Shown here piece after piece: positions 56,280 to 64,000 of a DNA stretch of 64,000 nt (positions are counted from its first letter, which is position 1; each line of letters starts with the position of its first letter). Both the position numbers and the translations under genes were made by a program. Under the pieces are notes generated by a model. That model searched no databases. It worked only from the letters and a program-made list of their open reading frames with translations, and was not told where the DNA came from. This DNA is from Roseiarcus sp963780825 (GTDB lineage: Bacteria > Pseudomonadota > Alphaproteobacteria > Rhizobiales > Beijerinckiaceae), in assembly GCA_963780825.1 (NCBI GenBank), contig CAWADL010000014.1:248001-312000 (forward strand), read 5' to 3'.

Positions 56280-57041
56280 ATGAACGCTCATGTCGATGCG
56301 GTCTCGGAAGCGGAGGCCGCCGTCCGCGTCAATCTCGCGGCCTGCTATCGGCTGGTTGCGCTCTATGGCTGGGACGATCTCGTCTTCACCCATATTTCCG
56401 CGCGCATTCCGGGCCCTGAGCATCACTTCCTCATCAACCCCTATGGGCTGATGTTCGAGGAGATCACCGCCTCCAGCCTGGTCAAGATCGACCTCAAGGG
56501 CGAGAAGGTCGGCGCCTCGCCCTATCCCGTGAACCCCGCCGGATTCACTATCCATTCAGCCGTGCACGAAGTGCGCGAGGACGCCGGCTGCGTCATGCAT
56601 TTGCACACGCCCGACGGCACCGCGGTCTCCACCTCCAAGGAAGGCCTTTTGCCGCTCAATCAAACCGCGCAGCTCGTGCTGCCCGACCTCGCCTACCACG
56701 ACTATGAGGGCGTCGCGCTCGATCTCGACGAGCGCCCGCGACTGCAACGCGACCTTGGGACGAAGAATCTCATGCTGCTGCATAACCACGGTACGCTGAC
56801 GGTCGGGCGCACCTGCGGCGAGGCGTTCGTTCGGATGTATTTCCTGGAGCGCTCTTGCACGATGCAGGTGCGCACCCGGATGCTGGGCGGCATCGCCGAC
56901 GATTACCCGACCGCGCCCGACGTTATTGAGAAGAACGCGGAGCTCGCGCGCTCCGGCGGGCTTTCCGTGGTCGCCGAAAAGCTTGTCTGGCCAGCGCTGC
57001 TACGAAAACTCGACCGCGCAGATTCTAGTTTTCGCAGCTGA
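56280..57041 (+). CDS. Class II aldolase/adducin-domain protein
   Basis: 253-aa protein of the adducin-like branch. YGWDDLVFTHISARIPG, LINPYGLMFEEIT, and the metal histidines in CVMHLHTPDG and LLHNHGTLTVGRTCGEAF are seen. The usual catalytic glutamate position reads PAGFTIHSAVH, without Glu, as in the adducin-related group of unknown reaction. ATG 56280 has AGGGAGG 5 bases upstream. It is distinct in sequence from the aldolase at 12456. Neighbours give no clue to the substrate. Confidence 0.88.
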   Translation: MNAHVDAVSEAEAAVRVNLAACYRLVALYGWDDLVFTHISARIPGPEHHFLINPYGLMFEEITASSLVKIDLKGEKVGASPYPVNPAGFTIHSAVHEVREDAGCVMHLHTPDGTAVSTSKEGLLPLNQTAQLVLPDLAYHDYEGVALDLDERPRLQRDLGTKNLMLLHNHGTLTVGRTCGEAFVRMYFLERSCTMQVRTRMLGGIADDYPTAPDVIEKNAELARSGGLSVVAEKLVWPALLRKLDRADSSFRS

Positions 57042-57124
57042 ACGGGACGCGACGAAATGCCGCTTGCGCCCGGCGCGCAGGCCCGCATATTGCTTCGCCG
57101 AGATAAAATGGGAGAGGGCGCCCG

Positions 57125-57784
57125 ATGAGGCGGACGAGTGCGCGCGCGCTTTGCGGATGGGCTTTCGCGTTTGCGGTCGCCCTGGCGCCAGCGGCGATGG
57201 CCGCCGATACTCCCCAACCGACGCCAACAACAGCGCCGGCGCCAGCGACGCCAACACCATCGCCAAATACGCCAGCCACGCCAAGCCCAGCGCCTTCGCC
57301 CTCGACCAGTGACAGCAGCGACGTCGGCCAGGTCGTCGATCTGGCGAGCCATCCCGCAGCGCTTATCGAGGGCAAGGCCAAGCGGGAAGAGGTTTACGGC
57401 GCGATCATGGACTCGCTGGCCAAGATCCGCGCCGCGGTCTCCAAGGCCGGGCTGAAGACGCAAGGGCACGCGCTCGCCGTCTTCCTGGAGGCCGACGATG
57501 ACGGCTTCACCTATCGCGCGATGGTGCCGCTCGAGACCGCGCCGGACCCGGCCACCCCGCTCGCCGATCCAGTCAAGCTCGGGCAAACCCCGGTCGGCAA
57601 GGCGATGAAGTTCGAGCATCGCGGCGAATACGACGATATCGACTCCACCTACGACGCGATTACCGCCTATCTCGACGAGAAAGGCGTCGACGCGCAGGAC
57701 GTGTTCCTCGAAGAATATCTCAACGAGCCGAAGACTTCGGACGATCCCAACCTGCAGGTCGACATCTATGTGCTGATTCGATGA
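57125..57784 (+). CDS. Secreted GyrI-like domain protein
   Basis: 219-aa protein: a signal peptide (about residues 1-27, ending PAAMAAD), a Pro/Thr/Ala-rich linker (about 28-62), then a GyrI-like small-molecule-binding domain (about 85-219) with FEHRGEYDDIDSTYDAI and the typical end DPNLQVDIYVLIR. Related cytoplasmic domains bind drugs or inhibit gyrase; a periplasmic form must bind something else. The stop overlaps the next start as ATGA, so it is translationally coupled to the HAD phosphatase. Confidence 0.8.
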   Translation: MRRTSARALCGWAFAFAVALAPAAMAADTPQPTPTTAPAPATPTPSPNTPATPSPAPSPSTSDSSDVGQVVDLASHPAALIEGKAKREEVYGAIMDSLAKIRAAVSKAGLKTQGHALAVFLEADDDGFTYRAMVPLETAPDPATPLADPVKLGQTPVGKAMKFEHRGEYDDIDSTYDAITAYLDEKGVDAQDVFLEEYLNEPKTSDDPNLQVDIYVLIR

Positions 57785-58452
57785 GCCCGGCGACCGCCGT
57801 CCTGTTTGATCTCGACGGCACGCTGACGGATTCGAGCCTCGGAATCTTCCGCTGCTTTCGCCACGCCTTTGTCAGATACGCCGAGACGGGCGGCCACAGC
57901 GTCGATCTGCCTGATGATGCAGGATTACGCTGGATCGTCGGGCCGCCTTTGCGTGAAAGCTTCGCCAAGCTCGCCGGCGAAGCGGCGAAGGAGCGGCTGA
58001 TGGGGTTCTATCTGGAGCGCTACAGTCCCATCGGCGCTTTCGAGAACAGGGTCTACGAAGGGGTGGCCGAGGCGTTGCAGCGTTGCGCCGACCACGGTGC
58101 TCGCCTGTTCGTCGCCACCTCGAAAAACGAGCGCGACGCGCGCGCCATTCTCGAACACTTTGGTTTGGCGGGCTGGTTCGAATCGATCAACGGCGCCCGA
58201 TTGGACGGGTCGCGCGCGGCCAAGCGCGAACTGATTGGCGATGTCATCGCCGCCCATTCGCTGAAACTCGGCGCGGATCGGATCGCGATGATCGGCGACC
58301 GGGAATTCGACATGCGGGGGGCCCGCGAAGTCGGGGTGGCTGCGGTGGGCGCCCTTTGGGGCTACGGGACGCGAACGGAGCTTGAAGACGCCGGCGCTGA
58401 CGCGCTGGCTGCGACCCCGCTCGAAGCCGCCGAGATCGCGCTCAGGCGATAA
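57781..58452 (+). CDS. HAD-family phosphatase, phosphoglycolate-phosphatase-like
   Basis: 223-aa haloacid dehalogenase hydrolase. The nucleophile motif VLFDLDGTLTDSS, motif II LFVATSKNERDA, the motif III lysine in DGSRAAKRELI and motif IV MIGDREFDMRGAREVG are in place. The cap and length suit the Gph branch, but the substrate is not set by sequence. ATG 57781 overlaps the previous stop by 4 bases; its 3' end overlaps the opposing DUF465 gene by 11 bases. Confidence 0.92.
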   Translation: MSPATAVLFDLDGTLTDSSLGIFRCFRHAFVRYAETGGHSVDLPDDAGLRWIVGPPLRESFAKLAGEAAKERLMGFYLERYSPIGAFENRVYEGVAEALQRCADHGARLFVATSKNERDARAILEHFGLAGWFESINGARLDGSRAAKRELIGDVIAAHSLKLGADRIAMIGDREFDMRGAREVGVAAVGALWGYGTRTELEDAGADALAATPLEAAEIALRR

Positions 58453-58663
58453 TATCGGGCGTGAGATCGTCGCCTAGCCGCGACATGCGGTCGCGCAGCC
58501 ACAGCTTGCGCTTCTTAAGCCGCTGCAATTGCAAGCGATCCGCAGCGCCTGCGATGGTCAACGCCTCGATCGCCGCGTCGAGATCGCGATGCTCCTCGCG
58601 CAGACGCTCGATCTGATCGCGGATGACCCGCCGCTCTTCATCGGTGAAGTTGCTTTGCGCCAT
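58442..58663 (-). CDS. YdcH/DUF465-family small helical protein
   Basis: 73-aa helical hairpin protein. The DUF465 core is LREEHRDLDAAIEAL, followed by DRLQLQRLKKRKLWLRDRMS. The family is abundant in alphaproteobacteria; function unknown. It overlaps the end of the HAD gene tail to tail. A second, divergent member lies 210 bases away. Confidence 0.88.
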   Translation of the reverse strand: MAQSNFTDEERRVIRDQIERLREEHRDLDAAIEALTIAGAADRLQLQRLKKRKLWLRDRMSRLGDDLTPDIIA

Positions 58664-58874
58664 CGTCGCGCCGTTCCACCCGCCCCGCCGCCGTCACGCA
58701 ACTATGCGGTCAAACTCCGGGAATGCGCAAGTGGCGCGACGTAAGGCCCATTTTTACGACAAATTGTGATCGCGAGGCGCGGAAATTTTACACGCACATG
58801 ACAGTCGGCGTCTTGCGTCTGCTCGCGGATATGTCACACTTTTGTCGTCCAGGAACCCACAAGGGAGTTGGCGA

Positions 58875-59063
58875 ATGTCGGTCGAATCGCACTTGTCGGA
58901 ACTCGTGCGTCGTCATCACGCTATCGAACAGGCCATCATGGCTGAGGAATCCCACCCATCCATGGACGAGCTAAAGGTACACGAGCTTAAGCGTAAGAAG
59001 CTCTCGATCAAAGATGAGATCGAACGCATCAAGCACCCGCCAAGCGAAGAGACGCGTCATTAG
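58875..59063 (+). CDS. YdcH/DUF465-family small helical protein (second copy)
   Basis: 62-aa protein with LVRRHHAIEQAIMAEE and VHELKRKKLSIKDEIERIK, the DUF465 hairpin. ATG 58875 follows GGGAG by 7 bases, so I prefer it to an upstream alternative at 58842. It is divergent from the 58442 copy and closed by a strong terminator at 59101. Confidence 0.9.
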   Translation: MSVESHLSELVRRHHAIEQAIMAEESHPSMDELKVHELKRKKLSIKDEIERIKHPPSEETRH

Positions 59064-59100
59064 CGAGTTTTAGCGGAACGGATACAGGCGTTTCGTATTG

Positions 59101-59135
59101 CGCCGCGAAGGCTTGCCTTCGCGGCGTTTTTATTT
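59101..59135 (+). terminator. Rho-independent terminator of the DUF465 gene
   Basis: CGCCGCGAAGGC and CCTTCGCGGCG pair around a 3-base loop and are followed by TTTTTATTT. It overlaps the 3' end of queG, which comes from the other strand. Confidence 0.92.
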
Positions 59136-60273
59136 CTCCGGCAGAGCGCGTTGCCATTCTTGCTGTACGCTTGGCTCGGGATCGGCGGTGGGGTTGTTCG
59201 ACAACATGTCGGGCGCCAGGCGACTGAGCGCCCAAACCGCTGCGCCGCGCACCAGCGCCGAGGCGTCTGTTAGCCTTCGACGGGCGGCGGGCGCCAGTCC
59301 CGCGTTGCCGGAATTGCCTATGGCGATCAGCACGTTGCGCAAGAACCGGTCGCGCCCGACGCGCTTGATCGGCGAGCCGGCGAAACGCGCGCGGAACCCC
59401 GCATCGTCGAGTTCGACGAGTTCATCGAGCCGTGGGTCGCGCCAATCCGGCGCCGTCAGCTTGGCCTCTCCGCCTTCACGGGCGAACTTATTCCAAGGGC
59501 AAACGGCGAGGCAGTCGTCGCAGCCGTAGACCCGGTTGCCGATACCCGCTCGCAGCTCAAACGGGATCGGCCCTTTGTGCTCGATCGTGAGATAGGAGAT
59601 GCAGCGTCTGGCATCCAACTGATGCGGGCCGAGAAATGCGTGGGTTGGGCAAGCGTCGAGGCAGGCCCGGCAGGAGCCGCAGTGATCTTGCTCTGGCTCA
59701 TCTGGCGGGAGTTCGAGATCGGTGAACAACGCGCCGAGAAACAGCCAGGATCCGAACTCGCGGCTGACAAGGTTCGTGTGCTTGCCCTGCCAGCCAACCC
59801 CTGCTGCGGCGGCGAGGGGCTTTTCCATTACAGGCGCAGTGTCGACGAACACTTTGACGTCGCCGCCCGCGTTGGCGACGAGCCAACCGCCCAATTGCTT
59901 CAGCCGCCCCTTGATCACATCGTGATAGTCGCGATGGCGCGCGTAGACAGAAATGGCTGCCACGTCATGGCGGCGCGTCGAACTCTAGCGGATCCGAGTT
60001 GGGGCCATAGTTCATCGCCAACATCACGCACGAACGGGAGTCGGCCCAGAGCGCGCGCGGGTCGCTTCGGCGATCGCGGGTGGTCGCCATCCACGACATG
60101 TCGCCGTGGTGGCCAAGTTCCAGCCAACGCGCCAATCCGTCGGCAGCGCCGGAGGGGGGAACGGCTGGCGCGATCCGGCAAACATCGAAGCCAAGCTCCA
60201 GCGCCTTTGCCTTTAGCCGCGCGCCAAGCGCATCGCTGCGCGCAACAAGGAGCCGGGGAGCGGGCGCCGTCAT
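59130..60273 (-). CDS. queG: Epoxyqueuosine reductase (frameshifted)
   Basis: About 380 aa, cobalamin and iron-sulfur enzyme reducing epoxyqueuosine to queuosine in tRNA, the final step. The two [4Fe-4S] motifs are HCGSCRACLDACPTHAF and YGCDDCLAVCPWNKFA. HEAT-like repeats form the C-terminus. One extra base near 59972 splits the gene: EFDAPP ends one frame, and RHDVAAISVYARHRDYHDVI continues in the other. ATG 60273. Its partners queA and tgt lie 20 kb away. Confidence 0.93.
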
Positions 60274-60305
60274 ATCGCGAGCTTAGCACGCGCCCCGAGG
60301 CGTCC

Positions 60306-60402
60306 GCTGTCGCCGCGGTCGTCGACCGCGGTCGTCGTGCGAGTGGCCCTATCCGACAAATCTTCGATCACGGCGCCACCGCGGTCAACGACCGCGGCTA
60401 CA
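60306..60402. repeat. Family A palindromic repeat, copy 4
   Basis: Left arm CTGTCGCCGCGGTCGTCGAC at 60307, right arm ending CCGCGGCTACA near 60402, spacer GTGCGAGTGGCCCTATCCGA. It is slightly diverged in the left arm. It lies between queG and the DUF2076 gene. Confidence 0.82.
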
Positions 60403-60415
60403 AGGCGCCTGTGGC

Positions 60416-61187
60416 CTACGTATTATCGTCGCCGCCGCCGAAATCGCTGCCGCCGCCGTCATCATAGGCATCCTGCTCGGCGTCTTGATCCTGGTCCTGA
60501 TCCTGCAGAACGTCCTCGGCGTGCTGACCTGCCGCATCGGTTCCGGAACCATAGTAATTGTTCACCGTCTCATTCACGGTCTCGCCTTGCCCGAACCCGC
60601 CAGCAGAGCCGCCGCCGAACAAGCCGCCACCGCCGCTATGTCCGCCGAACAAGCCGCCGATTGCATTCCCAAGAAGAACGCCGCCGGCCACACCCGTTGC
60701 GGTCTGCAACGCGCCTTGAAGGAACCCGCCACCCTGGGGCGGGGCGGCGGGAGCACCGCCCCACGGCCCAGCTTGCGGCGGGCGGCGGTGCGTAGCCTGG
60801 CCTTGGCTGCGGCGCATAACCCTGGGGCGCGCCGGGATCACGCTCGTAAGCCCGGGAATCGTATCGGGGACGCGCCGGAGGCGGGGCAGGCTGCTGTGCC
60901 CCACCGCCAAAAATGCTTCGACCGAGGTTGCCGAGGAAGCTGCCTTCCTCGTGTCCGGCGCCGCCGCCGCCCTTGGCCTGGGCTTCCAAATCGGTAATGC
61001 GCTTGGCCGCGGCTTCCAACGCCTGTTGCTGAACCAGTACGGTCTGCGACAGAACATAGCCTGCCGAAGGGGTGCTTCGAAGCGCGTCGCCTATGAATGC
61101 CTCGGCTTCGGAATCTTTCGGGCCGTTCGACGCGCCGCGGACGCGGTCAAACAGGCCGGCGAGCATTTGCCGTTCGTCGGGGGTCAT
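60416..61187 (-). CDS. DUF2076 family protein (frameshifted)
   Basis: About 256 aa. The conserved N-terminal domain is MTPDERQMLAGLFDRVRGAS, DSEAEAFIGDALRSTPSAGY and a helix ending LEAQAKGG. The rest is low-complexity Gly, Pro and Gln, with a glycine-rich segment (GVAGGVLLGNAIGGLFGGHS) and an acidic QDQDQDQDAEQD tail. An extra base near 60776 shifts the frame before QAGPWGGAPAAPPQGGGFLQ. ATG 61187 has GGGAG 7 bases upstream. Periplasmic ligand-binding is suggested for the family, but the role is unknown. Divergent from purA. Confidence 0.82.
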
Positions 61188-61413
61188 GTCCGTCTCCCAT
61201 CGGGGCTTGCGTCGCCCCACTGTGGAATATGGGCGGGAGTTTGATCCCCGCCAAGAGGCTTCAAGAGGCTTGTTGTGCCGAACGCGAGATGAGCGCGCGC
61301 GTTCCGCATCTTTACTCGCGCGGCCGATTCGCGTACGCGACGCGGTCAACGGCCCCAGACAAGCCTTAACGGCTATGGCCGGGGCTTTCTTGGCCGACCG
61401 GGGGCTTGCGTTA

Positions 61414-62710
61414 ATGGCCAATGTCGTGGTTGTCGGCGCCCAATGGGGCGACGAGGGCAAAGGCAAGATCGTCGATTGGCTGTCGGTTTCAGCCGACGTG
61501 ATCGTGCGTTTTCAGGGCGGCCACAACGCCGGGCATACGCTCGTCATCGGAAACAAAACCTTTAAATTCGCTCTGCTGCCTTCGGGAATAGTGCGGCCCG
61601 GGAAGCTGTCGATAATCGGCAACGGCGTCGTGCTCGACCCCTACCACCTGTCGCGCGAGATCGCGGCGATCCGCGCGCAAGGCATTGAGGTCAGTCCGAA
61701 AAATCTGAAGATCGCGGAAAACGTCCCGCTGATCCTCTCGTTCTACCGTGACCTCGACGCGCATCGCGAGCAGGGCGACGCGGGCGCGCACGGCATCGGC
61801 ACCACCCGGCGCGGCATCGGCCCGGCCTACGAGGACAAAGTCGGACGTCGAGCCATTCGCCTGATGGACCTCGCCGACCCCGACACGCTCGATGGAAAAA
61901 TCGCGCGCCTGCTCGCCCATCACATCCCGCTCTGGCGCGGCTTGGGGCTCGATCCGCCGAAGGCGGAGGCGGTGAGGGCCGAACTCCTCGAGATCGCGCC
62001 CGAAGTGCTTCCGTATATGGCGCCGACCTTCGATCTGCTCGACCGCGAGCGCCGCGCCGGCAAGCGCATCCTGTTCGAGGGCGCGCAGGGCGCGCTGCTC
62101 GACGTCGATCACGGCACCTATCCGTTCGTCACCTCGTCGAACACCGTCGCCTCGGCCGCTGCGACCGGCTCGGGCCTGGGCCCGCGCGCCATCGGCTACG
62201 TGCTGGGCATCGCGAAGGCCTATACGACACGCGTCGGCGGCGGGCCTTTCCCCACCGAACTGACCGACGAGATCGGCGCGCGGATAGGTCGCATCGGCAA
62301 TGAATTCGGCACCAACACCGGGCCGTCCCCGCCGATGCGGCTGGTTCGACGGCGCGCTGACCCGGCAGACGGTGAAGACCTCAGGGATCGACGGCGTCGC
62401 GTTGACCAAGCTGGACGTGCTCGACGGCTTTGACGAGGTCAAGATCTCGACGCATTATCTGCTCGACGGCGAACGGATAGACTATATGCCGGCCAATCCC
62501 GCTGCACAGGCTCGGCTTATTCCGGTATACGAGAGCTTGCCCGGGTGGCGCGACGCTACGAGCCACGCGCGATCCTGGGCCGATCTGCCTGCGCAGGCGA
62601 TCAAATACGTCAAACGCATAGAGGAATTGATCGGGGCGCCCGTTGCGTTACTATCGACGAGCCCCGAGCGCGACGACACGATCCTCGTGCATGATCCCTT
62701 CCAGGATTAA
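61414..62710 (+). CDS. purA: Adenylosuccinate synthetase (frameshifted)
   Basis: About 431 aa, joining IMP and aspartate with GTP in AMP synthesis. The GTP-binding start VVGAQWGDEGKGKIVDWL, GGHNAGHTLVIGNKTF, TTRRGIGPAYEDKVGRRAIR and the FEGAQGALLDVDHGTYPFVT motif are standard. One extra G near 62321, in a GGG run, shifts the frame; removing it gives TGRPRRCGWFDGALTRQTVK, and the gene ends at 62710. ATG 61414. Because purA is normally essential for growth without purines, a real frameshift is unlikely, which supports the idea of sequence errors. Confidence 0.95.
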
Positions 62711-62749
62711 AAGGGGAGATATCCGCGTCGTGCGAATGCGGAAGGTGGA

Positions 62750-64000
62750 ATGGCGGATTACTACTCGCTACTAGCGCGGGCGGTCGCGAACCTGCCGAAG
62801 TCCAGCCCGCCGTCGACTCGGCGGGCCATATACGAGCGCGCGCGCAAGGCATTGACCAATCAGCTGCGGTCGCTGAAGCCGCAGCTGCCGGAGAGCGATA
62901 TCGCGCGCGAGGAGCGTGCGCTCGACGAAGCGGTCGCGCGCCTCGAAGGGGATTTCGAGCCGGCCTCCGGCGAGCTGCATACGCTCCCCGGGCCCGCGAC
63001 GTCGGTCGAACCCGGCGAACCCGCGCTCGCGGCCGCCTCGCCGCCCGCGGCGACGGTCGAGGCGCCCCCGCGTCCACAACCGCCGCCGCCTCCCCCGCCG
63101 CGTCCGCCGCGACCTGTGCAACCCCCCGTTTCGCGCATGCCGGCGCCGGCTCGCACGCCGACTGCGCCGCTCGTAGCGCCGCGAGCGCCGTTGCCGCCGC
63201 TCGCCCCGAAGCAACCTAGCCCGCCGCCCGCCGCCCCCGGTTTGCCTAACGCGGCGGCGTTCAAGCCGCCGTCCCTGGGGCCCGCCGCGCCGCCGCTCAT
63301 GGCCGACGACGATGAGGGCATCTACGAGCCGACATTGGGCGCCGCGCAGGCGCCGTTCGGGCAGACGGCCGAGGCCTCGTCGCCGCCTGTCGGACCTGCG
63401 GGCGATCGTTACGAGCGCGAGGCGCTTCGACCGACCTTGTCGGACAGCAAACGGCGGGGAACGCCGACGTGGATCTGGATTGCCGGCGCGGTCGCCGTCG
63501 GCTTCGCCGGCTCGATCGCGGTCGCCGCTTATCTGATGCGGCCGGCGCTGCGCGACTTGTCGGGACCGGCTCCGGTCGATACGCCGTCACCCGCGATTAG
63601 TGCGCCCTTGGAGAAGCTGCCGAGCCGCGTGGGTCCCGCGCCAGTCGACACGCCGGCGCCCTCGCCTGCAGAAAGCGCCGCCCCAAGCGCGCCACCGTCC
63701 GCGGAGGCGAGCTCGACGCCCGAGGCTGCGCCGATGGCTTCGGCGAGTCCGGAGGCGTCAGCCGCGCCGACTGCCGCGCCTTCAGCCGCCGCCGCGGCTC
63801 CGAACGCGGCTCCGACCGTTCCGATCGCCACCCGCGCGGCCATGCTGGTGGCGACGGTCGCCGACGCCTCCAAGCCCGCGATCAGCGTCGGTACGGCAGT
63901 TTGGTCGGTCGTCCCGGCGCCGCCTGGGCAGCCGGCAGCGATCGGCGTCAAGGCTGAGATCGACATCCCCGATCTGAAGATGCACGTGTCGATGATCATC
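62750..64000 (+). CDS. Pro/Ala-rich single-pass membrane protein (incomplete)
   Basis: At least 417 aa, cut by the window end. The N-terminal MADYYSLLARAVANLPKSSP and the following helical domain (RAIYERARKALTNQLRSL, EERALDEAVARLEGDFE) is a recognisable Rhizobiales module. A long Pro-rich region follows, then one membrane helix (TWIWIAGAVAVGFAGSIAVA, about residues 238-260), and a Ser/Pro/Ala linker leading to the start of a conserved-looking domain (VVPAPPGQPAAIGVKAEIDI). ATG 62750 with GGAAGG just upstream. Function unknown; the end is off the window. Confidence 0.85.
   Translation, partial: MADYYSLLARAVANLPKSSPPSTRRAIYERARKALTNQLRSLKPQLPESDIAREERALDEAVARLEGDFEPASGELHTLPGPATSVEPGEPALAAASPPAATVEAPPRPQPPPPPPPRPPRPVQPPVSRMPAPARTPTAPLVAPRAPLPPLAPKQPSPPPAAPGLPNAAAFKPPSLGPAAPPLMADDDEGIYEPTLGAAQAPFGQTAEASSPPVGPAGDRYEREALRPTLSDSKRRGTPTWIWIAGAVAVGFAGSIAVAAYLMRPALRDLSGPAPVDTPSPAISAPLEKLPSRVGPAPVDTPAPSPAESAAPSAPPSAEASSTPEAAPMASASPEASAAPTAAPSAAAAAPNAAPTVPIATRAAMLVATVADASKPAISVGTAVWSVVPAPPGQPAAIGVKAEIDIPDLKMHVSMII

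Overview
The window reads as a chromosomal stretch of a high-GC alphaproteobacterium, most likely in the Hyphomicrobiales (Rhizobiales). The signs are an eno-ftsB pair, DUF1127 and YdcH/DUF465 miniproteins, a GcvPA/GcvPB-type split glycine decarboxylase, Hint_2-type and RTX secretion proteins, an MADYY-type Pro/Ala-rich membrane protein, and families of intergenic palindromic repeats. I cannot name the genus from the sequence alone. No rRNA, tRNA, CRISPR array, prophage or classical IS transposase was seen.

Layout. 0-4.6 kb: frameshifted Gfo/Idh oxidoreductase, polysaccharide deacetylase, GH25 muramidase lipoprotein, Nudix hydrolase, small proteins. 5-12.4 kb: methylmalonyl-CoA mutase small subunit, a tandem glycine riboswitch, and the glycine cleavage set gcvT-gcvH-gcvPA-gcvPB. 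12.4-19.7 kb: class II aldolase, membrane KAP-type P-loop ATPase, GT5 glycogen synthase, Kup potassium transporter, a secreted Gly/His-rich repeat protein. 19.7-36.8 kb: a type I secretion and glycosylation island. On the minus strand it carries an unknown protein, an RTX-like substrate, a GT4, an ABC exporter, HlyD, a Sel1-repeat protein and a WbsX/GH99-like glycan protein. Divergently it carries two giant GT2 proteins whose genes overlap by ATGA. 36.8-43.6 kb: queA, a GGDEF-EAL protein, tgt, eno, ftsB. 43.8-49 kb: histone-deacetylase-like protein, a DUF4347-glycosidase-Hint protein, a nucleotide-sugar epimerase. 49-54 kb: LprI-like protein, soxD, soxB, coiled-coil protein, TPR-methyltransferase, two cyclophilins. 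54-64 kb: D-amino acid aminotransferase, clpS, Uma2 nuclease, adducin-like aldolase, secreted GyrI-like protein, HAD phosphatase, two DUF465 proteins, queG, DUF2076 protein, purA, and a partial membrane protein.

Functional links. The riboswitch plus gcvT/H/PA/PB make a glycine-sensing catabolic unit, and soxBD also feeds one-carbon metabolism. queA, tgt and queG cover the last three steps of queuosine synthesis. The Tgt, however, appears to have lost all four zinc ligands. The 19.7-36.8 kb island looks like a device for exporting and glycosylating a repeat-rich surface protein and is the best candidate for an undescribed system.

Caveat. At least 18 single-base frameshifts interrupt otherwise well-conserved genes (purA, gcvT, gcvPA, gcvPB, queG, glgA, hlyD and others). 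They are most simply explained as sequencing or assembly indels, so I annotate the full genes across them. Intergenic space is also unusually rich in short mobile-looking palindromic repeats (families A, C and D below), including one element visibly inserted into another with a target duplication.
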